DNA from: Warburgia ugandensis
Taxonomy: Eukaryota; Streptophyta; Magnoliopsida; Canellales; Canellaceae
Assembly: GCA_035236585.1 (NCBI GenBank)
Contig: CP141135.1
Span: forward strand, 74,439,057-74,503,056
Length of the DNA: 64,000 nucleotides
Direction: 5' to 3'
The notes under the pieces: model-generated
Told to the model about the DNA's origin: nothing
The model's input: only the letters and a program-made list of their open reading frames with translations
Database searches by the model: none
Part shown: positions 13,301-25,300 of the stretch, piece after piece
Layout of the letters: the number at the start of each line of letters is the position of its first letter
Numbering within the stretch: position 1 is the stretch's first letter
Position numbers and translations under genes: made by a program

Positions 13301-16300
13301 AACGCATCTCAAAAAGCTTTGCAATCTTCTCTCCCAAGACAACTGTGCATTCTACTGTCAACTTTTTCATTTACAAATTTGTAACTGACTATCAAAACCT
13401 AACGATTGTCAATAAGCTTTCACAATAGGTTTATGAAGGTAATGTCTTGCTCTTGTAAGAAATATCACCTCACCAACCAAAACACCAAAAGTAATAGATC
13501 AAGCAGCCAAGGAGCATGCATATAATCTCCAAATACTAATCAATGTCTAAAAAGTCACTTGATCGACCAACGAGTCAATTCTGGGTTGACCCTGAGTAAA
13601 TTTATTAGTTTATGGACACTGCTACTACTATCATGTCAACCAAAAACTTCCATAGATTCTGGATAACTTGAAGAGTGATCAAAGTTATTCTGAGATGCAT
13701 ACTAAGACTAGAATGGAGAAGAAGAATCCATAAAGAACAAGATATCGTAATGCAGGCTGAAGTAGGAAAAATTACTATATTTGCAACGTGTTAAGGACAT
13801 ATCATATCAAGGGAAGGAAATGTCATGCAACAGAGGATATTGAAAGAACCTTCAAGCCTTTCTTTCCAAACGCCACTCTTCAGCTGGGAAATAGTATCTG
13901 CTTTTAGACGGGAACCCAATCTTCCTTCGATCTCTTCAAGGCTCATATCCCCAGGCTGAGACCATACACATTGATATCCATACAAAAGTATTTTGAGAAG
14001 ATGATGGGAATCCGAAATTAAAAATGAAAAGAAGTTCCAGTAGCTGCTGTTAGGAAAAGAATGGACACTTACCTCTACGTCTTCCACTTCAATACGTCCC
14101 AGAGTCTTTGTTTGACCAACACCATCACCTTTCTTCCCAGCTGTTGATTTCATAGACACACTTTTTCTGGTGACCACCTAAGGCAATAATCAAGTCAAGG
14201 AAAAGGAAGCTTGAAGGATAACTGCTGCATAAATAGTGCATGTACCAAAGAAGGATAATGCAGAAAACTCACAGCAGGCTGGACGGGCTTCTTTCCACTA
14301 AGCATGCTAGCTGCAGATCTTCTCACAAATGAACCCTCTGAAGCCTTCAGAATAATTAATCAAGACTCAGCATCAGTTCTTATGAACAATATGCTGTTCA
14401 ACATAGAAAACTTCTTTTTTGTGCATGAAACAATGCTTGAAAAACTTGTTGCGGACTTTGTTTATTCTAAACTTGAGATGAAATATTATGAGAAAAGTAA
14501 AGATGTTACATGCATCACTAAATTCTCATTTTATTGAAAGCTGTCAAAAAGGGCAAGGTGTAAAACGAACACATAGAGCAACATAGTGCAGCAGGCAACT
14601 TTGAAATACAGATATTCCAAGAAGGCAGATTGGTCGTGTATCAAAAACAAAGACTACAAGATGCATTTGTCTCTGCTTCTTCCTAATGACTGAAAATGCA
14701 CTTCCGTTTAAACATGGTAACAAGCAACACAGTCAAAACTGGTAAGATAGAGACAAGCAATTATACAGTTTAAATATTAAGACCAACGCAAATGAGCTGA
14801 TCTCAAACTAAATATTAGCCACTCTTTTGGACAGTTGGGGATCAGTTGGTATAGGCCACATTAGGGATGAAAAAGAAGACACTTTGGGTACCTCTTCATG
14901 GCAGATTCGATCCACAAACTCAGACCATGGTATGGTGCCCTTTTCTTTTTACAATGCAGATTTCCATTTCAGAAAAAGGAAAGAAAAAATGGTCATAAGA
15001 AATTGCCGTGAAGGTAATTCCTGAGTAGGATATTGGGCATAAATCATCCACTGGCAAAGAGACTAAAAGAAGAGCATACCTTCGGGCTTCCAAGATCCAA
15101 ATTGTCCTGTAAGGCTGATAAAGAAATGTGATACTCTTCAAAGATCTGAACAATGTCTTCTAGCGTATTGGACCCAATTAGCTTAAGGTTTCAGGAAACA
15201 TCATGGATCCCATATGTACACCCACTTGACACCAACATCCAACTACGGAGACCTAGTCAATGACTTCAAACAACCCAAAAGAATAACTGAAGGACCAAAA
15301 TATCTCCAAGCCTTTTGGCACAGAAGGTGACTACAACCATGTCAACCGTCTCTTCCCCAAATCTTGATCCAGTAACCTTGTGCAAGAAGGCGTTTGGTTC
15401 TCCATACTGAGAATTCCATTTCCCTGAGAGAGCTCTGCTCCCCATCATGCCTCTAATTCAGACTGCATAATTGATTTAGGTGTCCGTTTGTACACCTCTC
15501 CATTTTATCCTATGTTTTAGCGTCTTACTTCCCACTAGAATTCTCTTTTTTATCTATCTTACTTCTTCGCCACTTTGCATGAAACATAACCCTTTCCATC
15601 ATGGGACTCAAACAGATAGAGTAAAACCAAAAAAGTTATCCAAAAAAAGTAAAAGGAAGAAACTCTAGATCAAATAATATTTTGCTTTCAACAGTAAACC
15701 TACCCACTGGATGTCTGCCCAAATCAACTTTCAATCTCAACAACACCTCAACTATCTTAGGATTTGGGAAGAAAAGAGGCTTCTAAGAAACTATATATGC
15801 AAAAAATTAGGTCTTTGTAGGTTGAAGATGAGAGATCTTGGGAGATGATGTAAAGCTGAAATATTAACATAATATGAAGCTGTTTTATTGAGAAATCAAC
15901 CATAAAAGCATGCCATCGTTGAGACTTACCAGAATAAGGAATACTAAACCAAAACCAAGGACAAGGGATAAGTAACCCACCTCTGTAAATGAGCTACTCC
16001 CATTTGAAGTTGTGACTACACCTGCCATGTTATGAGATGAAGCTGAGAAGGCAAAGTGGATAAAGTAACTTGACTTCTTTCTTAGTATTATTCAATGCAT
16101 TTCAAAAGGAGAAAAGAAAATAGTCAGACCTGATACTGTACCCGGAAGTGGACCACCTCCAGAGCTCCCAATCATTTCTGAAAGTTTCTTTTTCCTCACA
16201 TCATCAAGTTTTTCTAGTGACCTTTCTAAAGGTTTCATGCCAACCAACTAGAAGAGGAGAAAGTGAAAACAAATAAGAGATCCTATAGCAAAGCACTGAT

Positions 16301-19300
16301 AAATGTTTGCGGTGAAAGAAACTCAAATTAAAATTTCCTAGAAGAAAGCGGAGCATGATAACTACCTTGGCTATGGCTGCCAAAGCAGAGAATGCCGCAT
16401 CTCTGACTTCTGGCGTGCCATCTTGTAGGCACTGCAAAAAATTAAAGATATTTATATTTTATAATGTGAAGAACACAGTCTAGCTGTAGATAACAGTACA
16501 CGCTACAACATAGGCAGGAAATAACAGAAAAACTAGAACTTGCAAATTTGCTGACCTCCATACAGATAGGAACGTAATCCTTATGCAACTTCAGGACAAC
16601 GGCTCTGTTACTAGTCTCAATACAAAATGTAACCCAGTTTAAAGTTAATGAGCGCACAAGTGGAACTTTATTTTTCACCGCCCCTCGAATATCTACAAGA
16701 ACAAAGATTTTTTAGCCATTTACAAATTGTTAAAATATGCTAAGAAACAACTGTTAAAGTAATGCCACAAACATGATCTGAATCCGCCAATATGCATCAC
16801 AGATATACAAGCACCAAAGAGAGCAAAATTATCAAACATGTCAATATCAGATTAAGAAAAAATTCTTTGACAGAAAACTCTTAGGTTCCAGATGAGTCCA
16901 TTGCGTTCAGTTCACTTCCTTAAGATCTTAGAGTACAAAAGGAAAAGCGAAAATGCTGAACAAGCTAATTCATAAAGCACCAAGTCCCCACCAGGAGTCA
17001 TCAAACTTGTGTCCAGCAAAAGACTCATTTCCAAGCAGATGCAGCTGCAAACTAAGGCCTCATTAGCAATAACGACGCAGCCATCTTGTGGAGGCCTGTG
17101 GTTCTCTGAAGAGTAGAGTCATCACAGATCTTTAAATACTACTAGGCTCGAGTCTGATTGACACTAACATGTTAAGGAAAGTGATCGGCATTGATATCAT
17201 TCTTAGATTAGCTCTTAACCAAAACTCTCATGTGTTATGTTATGAGGCCAGCTTAAAGAAGGAACATGCCATCGTCTCATATCTTAGATAAAATAAAGCT
17301 TCACTCTGTAAACATTCATATAAAGCTTCCCACCATATTGTGCATTAGCTCTACCAGGAAAGCCAAAGTGGGATTAACCAAGCAATAGAAAATAAGATTG
17401 AGATAGGCAAACTTCTGATGCAGAATTATAGATAACTAACGAATCTGGACACTTTAAATCTATTTGGTTCTATAACGTGGTAAAATATATGATTGGTAAG
17501 AAAAATTAACATAACCAGAAACTCCAGACTTGCCTTCAATAACATCAAGAAGAGTTAAACACCCCGACTTATGCATTGCTTGGAGTGTCTGAGTAAGGGC
17601 CTCTGTGAGAGCTGGCTTCTTCTCTTTCAATTTTTCCTACAAAAGATCCAAAGCCTTACAATCCCTCTTGCATGATAAAATATCAAATTTAGTGGCTCTT
17701 CTAAATAAAAATTAAGAAGCCGGCTTCTTATCTTTCAATTTTTTGTACAAAAAAAAAGAAAGTCCCACAATCCTTCCCTCTTGCATGACAGTACCAAATT
17801 TAGTGGCTTCTAAATAAAAACTAGCAAGCAATGGTTTTCACTTAAATTTAAAAGAAACCAGAAACAAGGTGTGCTTCAGTATACTCACAAGCAATATGGG
17901 TAAGAAGAAGCGTGAACTCCCAGAAAAATAATTTCTCAGGCCTCTGGCCAGATTCCCAATTGCTTGGATGGCTTCTACAGAAACAGCTATATTTACATCT
18001 GTAATAAGCTGCAAGAGGAAGTTGCATTTAGAAAGACAGTACTCTCATTGAGTCGGCAATCAGGAAAAAGTAGACCACATAAAAACATATAACACAGAGG
18101 GAGAAACATGGTAGCCAGATATAGAAATGAGGTGTCAGCATGGAAAACCCATAGATTCTAGAAAAAAAAAGGCAGCCGGGTGCACAAAGCTCCCGCGTAT
18201 ACGGGGTCCGGGAATAGGCGGACCGCAAAGGGTCTATAGTACACAGCCTTAGATTCTGCTAAAATAATATGACAATCAGTTTAGACTCCTGATAGGAATG
18301 CACTAAGTACATAATTAAAACTAGTTAATGTCAAAGAACAAAGGAAACAAATGGAAAAAACAAACATTATCCAAATCATGTGTTAACATATGCCAAAAAA
18401 TGGGCTCAGCAAAACAATTGCACAAGAATGGAGTGACCTCATCCAATAGTTTAGCAGAAAGAAACGACCTTCTTTAGTGTTCTACAGATTTCAGTGAAAT
18501 CCCCAGGAGCAATTTTTTTAGTTGAAGCTAGTTTAGTAAGCTCTGCAACAGCATCCCTTCTTTCAGACCATTTAGTGGCTTTCTGAAATGATAGTAAAAA
18601 GGAACATAATCAGAAAGATCAAACATGAGAAATACTTCATCTGTGAGTTCCCAAATTGCATATAATAATGACAGGAAATATATATGTAGCAAGAAGAGAA
18701 AGATTATTCACCACTCCATCCCAGAAACTTGACTTCTCCAGCGGAGTCAAAATATCAACAGGGTCAAAAAATTCATACTCATCTATTTCCTGGGGAGCTG
18801 ACAAGTAAGATCCACATCAGTTACAAGATCTGGTGACTCAATAATTAAAATGTAAGCGGCAGCACACTTAACATAGAATAGCCAGGTCTTGTGTCTTGGC
18901 TGACTTTCTTACATTTTTTATATGATTTTTCTAACAATTGCTTAAGAAAATATTAAAACAAACCGATTACAAGTGCTTGATAGAACTTAGTTCCTTACTA
19001 TCAACAGCAGATTCATCAGAAGGTCCACGGCCCACAAATTCAGCAACAGTTTCCTGCTCTGGTTCCTTGTCTTGCTCAGATCTGGAAGAAAATAAATAGA
19101 TCATCAAATCCATATCACAATTGCAGCTAACCTTAAAAAGTGTTTGTGTGCAATCCAATCTAGAATGATTTTCAGGATCAAAAGCAACAGTTACAAGCAA
19201 AACAAAATGAATTTTAAAACAATAAAAACAGTAAAGCCTTTTCAATAGCTACTAACAATAACCTTCTGTTAAAGTGACTCATCAGTGAAATTAGCCTAGA

Positions 19301-22300
19301 ACACCTTAATAAAAATATAAACAACAAAATATTATCTAGCTTTATCATTGAGTAATTCAGCCATGATATGGATTGGAATCTGTGGAGCTAATCATCTACT
19401 AAAACTACTAATAACTATAACTAAAGCCCAAAAATCCTTGCAAGGGGGAGTAGATGCACAGACACCGTTTGAACTATTTGACTTCTGTGCTACAATATGG
19501 AAGATCAATAAGAAAGAAACAAAAGGATCTCAGAGGGCACATATGATGTAATAAATCCTGGATGTGCACAGCCGAGAAGATGAGTTTCAAAGCATGTTTC
19601 ATGAGAATTGTCAACATTCATTAATCTACTGCTAGCTGAGTGAAATGGGCCAGTAGCTGAAGCAAATTCAGGTCCACCAGCTGCAAAGCAGTACCTTTTA
19701 GAAAAGGAAGAAAGAAGGCGTCAAAGAAGATCAATACTAAATAATCTTATGATACAGGACAAGGGAACAGATCTGCAAGGAACTTCTTACAAAATTCAAC
19801 CCAAACAGGTGATGTCTTGTATTAGTACAGTAAAGCAGCATCCATTGAAACCAAGAAAACTTGAACAAAAACAAAGAAAATGTACTGGGAACCACTCAAA
19901 ATAACTAGGATAGTACTATACGAATAACACCTAGAGGATGCCTACAAGCACGTTGAAGTCACATCAACAGCTTGAAGACCACAAATGGAGTCACTCCATT
20001 GCGATTTCTCTTTAGAATCACTCCAAAGGACAAGGCATCACGCCCATACTGTTGCAGCTACAAAATCTCTAACTTCTTCATTGATTTCAAGGACTTTTAC
20101 ATCAAATTTATAGAGCTTACAACCAATACTTTCCTAGTATGCCGAAAGATTTATGATAGCAAATGCTAATCAAATCTGATCAAGTTTGGTTATCCAATAA
20201 TGCACAGGCATTTATTGAAACTAGAGCCAATCAGTGGTCAACTTTTCTGCTGCTGACATCCATAAACATTTATTATAGAAAGTAGGCCCATCAAGCCTAG
20301 TCAACTTTTCCAAGCCTACAAGTAGACTTGTAGAGATACATGCAATATGGTACTATACACTAAGGTGGGCTTGCTAGAACAGGCCACCCTTACGGGCTTC
20401 AAGCATGAACCCAACCTTGGCTCACTAATGTAGATCTGATCCCTATCATCTTATTGCAGCATACAGGACAACCATCAAGAGGGGCCTAAAACTGACAAAA
20501 TAACTGAGTGCATGGGTGGCCAAGTTATGCTAAACCCCTAAATTTCCACAAGTTAGTACAACCAGTGACCAGCTTTTCAACGCCACAAAAATGTGAAACA
20601 AAAGGATTCTAAACACTTACCTTATTTTACGTGACGGTCTTGCTGTCCCTATGACATTTACAAACTCTGCCTCCAGCTCTTTTTTCTTCAAATATCAGAT
20701 TTTGAACTATTAGTTTAATCTTCATAGTCTGAAAACACAAACTGTAAAAAGTTAACTGTATCAGCATTATCCTCACCATTGTATCCCTCATTTTCTCAAA
20801 TAGTTTTGCTTTTACTGGTTCTTTCCCAATCCAACGGCAAATTTCAAGTGTCAGGCCTTTAGAAGATGCACGGACATTCTGATCTTGGTGATCGAAGAGT
20901 TCAGGCAGCATTGATAGAATTTTTTTGGGGGGAACCACCTTTGCCCCAAATTCACTTAATATGACAAGCAGAAAAGGTCAGCACTTGAAAATTAGTATAT
21001 AGGAAATCCAGAGAGCACGGAACAATTGAACCATCTATCTGCTTAATGCTACCAACTGACACACCTGAGAGCCTGAAACATGACATCAACAGCAGGCACA
21101 ACTGCTTTTGCAACTTTATTCTTGATAGCTTTCTCCATGGCTTCCTGCAAGGTAAACGTGAGTAAATTAATTATCCTAATGTAATGCAATGCCTACATAA
21201 GAACTCAATCCAAGTTTATAGAGAAGAAAGTCATCAAACATTCATAACACATAGCACATCTCAGCTGCTACTTGTGTAAGATCATAACCTTCAAAACACT
21301 ATTACTGACTCCAACTAAACAATGAAGTTTCACAGGAACATGGAACAACCCAATAGCTGTTGGAGTAAAACGTAACAAACTTGTAGTTTCCTCCATAGTC
21401 TATGTGCTGATTCAACAGGGTTTTACTTTAATATGTCAGTTCCAATTGTTTTCAGTGAGAACTCCTCCGCTGTCGGTCCTAAGCCCAAATAAAAAGGAGA
21501 AGGATTTTGCCTTAGGTGTCAGCCAGCAAGTAAAACTTTTTGAAAAGGATGGAGATGATTTCATAATTTTCTCTTCTTACTTACAAATGAATAAACATAG
21601 ATCTATTAGTTAGTATGTAAGAAGAGAAAGTAATGAAAATCATCTTCAACTTCTTCACTTATGGCAAACCTACAAGGCTACAATGACATGAATCGATCAT
21701 TAACATTCCCTAAAGCTAGGGTGATGTAGGACCGCATGCAAAATGACCTAATCTATATGTTGAGATCGTATTAGAATTATTTTAAACAAGAAAACATAAA
21801 TTAAATTATGACGAACACTTCAACATGCAGAAAATCAGTCTTTATTAGCATGAATAGCCTATAATGAGTTACAAGGTCTGCAGACTGCCCCAGATCTCTA
21901 CCGATTAAGGTAAGATCAAAGTTTCAATCCGATCATGCCTCTAATTGGAGAACAATCCTAATTAAGCTTCGGATCTAAGGTTCAGGAATTTTGTGAAGGA
22001 TAAATGCTCTAAGTTATTACTGACACAAATCACGTAACCACACACAGCTGAAAAATCGTCCTTTAAAAGACAAGGTAGAAGTACGACTTCTAGAATAAGA
22101 TGAAACAAAAGTGATTCGGCCTTGTATCGAACTCGGCTTCATGCCCATGGGAAGGAAGCTAGAACGAGAAATCCACCAAGTCTAACAAAATTTTCATTCA
22201 TTATACATCAAAAACTACTCAAACAAAAGAGAAAAAGATCTTAAGTAGGGTCATCCAACCCTAATCTAGAAAAAGACAAAATTGCCCCTACTTAAGTCAT

Positions 22301-25300
22301 AACACACTAAGAAACCTAATACCCTTTGTGGTAAATATCCCAAGTAAACTAAACTGTAAAATAACATAAAATAAAATAAAAAAATGGGATGATGGTCCCC
22401 ATCATAGGGCGTCTCCCATAAGCAACGAGCTATATCGGATCCCAAGTGTAGTGGAAAATGGGCAAGGAATGCTAGGGCATTCCCTTAGAAGCGACACGCT
22501 ATATCAGATCTCAAGTGTAGTATAATGGGCAAGGGCTGATAGAGCGTTCCCTCAGAAACAACACGCTATATCAAAAACCAGGTGCAATGCAGAATAAGCA
22601 TGGGTTCATGTCATGGGAGTCAAAAAGTGTGTGGCTAAATAGGCTAGCTTACAAGGAATATAGGCACATTGACAAGTAAGAGTCTAGAGTTAGTAGATAC
22701 GATAAAACGTAGGAAAGTCAACATCGCTTGTATCCAAGAAACCAAGTAAAAGGGGCTAAAACAAGAGAAATCGACAAGTATAAGCTTTGCTTCGTAGGAA
22801 AGGACACTAAAAGAATAGCGTAGGGATAGTGGTGGATAAAGAATTAAAGGATAAAGTTATAAATATCAAAAGAACTAGTAATAGAATTACAACAATAAAA
22901 CTTGCTCCAGGAGAGAAGATCATAAATGTTATAAGTGCATACGCACTATAAGTAAGGTTAGAAGATAGAATCAAAAGACAATTCTGGGAAAATATAGAGG
23001 GAGTCATTCAAGAAAATCCCAACATGGCAGGGATATTCATAGGAGCAAACTTAAATGGTCATTTAGGAAAAGAAAATGCAGGATATGATAAGGTACATGA
23101 AGGGTATGATATCAAAAAACAAAATGAGATAGGGGAAGCTATCCTCAATTTTGCTTTAGCATATAACCTAGCCCTAGCAAACACATTCTTTAAGAAGAGG
23201 GATGAACACTTAATAACCTTTAAAAGTAGACTCTATAAAAGCCAAATCAACTTTTTTATACTTAGGAATACCGAAAGATCAATGCGTAAGGATTGTAAGG
23301 TGATACCCAATGAGAGTTTAACTTTACAACATAGGCTAATGGTTAAAGATATCTAGATTAAAATATGGAAGAAAGGAAATGAACTTAATAGGTGTCCAAA
23401 AACTAAGTGGTGGAACTTAAAAAGGGAGAGAATAATATCACTCACAAACAAATCGATGTTAAAAGGAAATTGAAACAATGAAATAGAGTAAACACCATGC
23501 TGATTAATATGGCCGAGTCAATTAAGAAAGTGGCCAAGGATGTCCTCAGAGTATCTAAAGGTAAAAGTCAATCAGTAAAGGAAACTTGTGATGGAGTGAA
23601 AAAGTGCGAAAAGTTATTTTAAAAAATGGGTGTGTTTTAGAGCATGGCAAAGGACTAGAAATAACAAAAACTTTGAACAATATAAGAATGCTAAAAAGGT
23701 TGTTAAGAGAATAGTGAGTGAGGCTAAACTCAGGGCATATGATGATCTCTACAAGAGATTAAGATCAAGAGAATGTGAGAAAGATGTGTTCAGACTTGCA
23801 AAATAAGAGAACAGAAGGATAAGGACTTAGACCATGTTAAGTGCATAAGAAATGATGACCAAAGAGTACTAGCCTAAGATTACAAGATCAAACAAAGATG
23901 GAAAAGTTAATTCTGAAAATTGTAAAATGACAATTAACCTGAGAATATATGGATTGAAAGAATTATAAACCCAAATAACATTCATTATAAATACGACCAT
24001 AGGATTAGAATACTTGAAGAGAAAGAAGCCTTGAAAAATATGAGATCAAGAATGGCCCTGGGGCACCGTGATATACCAATAGAGGTTTAGAAGCATATAG
24101 GAATACTGGAGCAGTTTGGTTGACAAAGTTGTTTAACAAGATTGGAAAATCAAAGAAAATACTAGATAAATGGAGGAAGAGCTCTATTGTACCTATTTAT
24201 AAGAATAAAGGAAACATACAAAGCTGCATTAATTATTGGGGGATCAAACTCATGAGCCACACTATGAAACTTTTTGAAAGCATGATTGAGAAGAGTCCTA
24301 CAGCATGAGATGAATGTATAGGAGAACCAATTTGGTTTCATGCCTGGAAGGTCTACCATGGAAGCTATTGTCCTACTTACACAATTAATAGAAAAATATA
24401 GGGATAAGAGGAAGGACCTCCACATGGTATTTATTCACTTAGAAAAAGCTTATAATAGAGTCCCTAGAGAGTTAATATAGTGGGTGATAGATGAGATAGG
24501 GGTTTCAAGAGGCATATAGGCATAATTAATGATATGTATCAGGAAGTCTTGGTGCAAAGGTGGAGTTGCGGTCGTGTGACCTTGAGGTCACGGATTCAAG
24601 GCATGGAAATAGCCTCTTGCAAAATGCAAGGTTAAGGCTACCTACTATTAACCATTGTGGTTTGCCCCTTCACCAAACACCGCATACGCAGGAACTTCGT
24701 GCACTGGGGCTGCCCCTTTTTATCAGAGAGTGGCAACAAATGTTAGGACCACTAGCGGAAAGGATAATGATTTTCCTATCACTGTATGATTGCACCAAAG
24801 ATCGGCATTGAGCTCGTACCTTTTCACATTGGTTATGAATGAGTTAACAAAACATCAGCATGAAAAGATTCAATGGTGCATGTTATTTGCAGATGATATA
24901 ATTTAAATTGATAAGACAAGAGATGCTGTAAACACAAAGCTATAATTATGGAGAGGAGCATTAGAATCTAAAGAATTTAAAATCAGCTGAACTAAGACAG
25001 AGTATATCGAATACAATTTTAGCAAGGAGAGGAGCGGGAGTGGAACACCAGTAGAGATTGATAACCAAGAAATCCTCTTAAAAGACCATTTTCAATACTT
25101 AGGATAAATCATTCACGAGAGCTGAGAGATTGAGAGAGAGATTACCCAGAGAATCCAAGAGGGTTGAAACAAATGGATATGCACCTCTGAAATTTTGTAT
25201 GATTGGCAGGTGCCACTCAAATTGAAAGGAAAATTCCATAAGACAGCCATAAGGCCAACTATGCTCTATAGATCAAAGTGTTGGGCAGTTAAGAACATCA

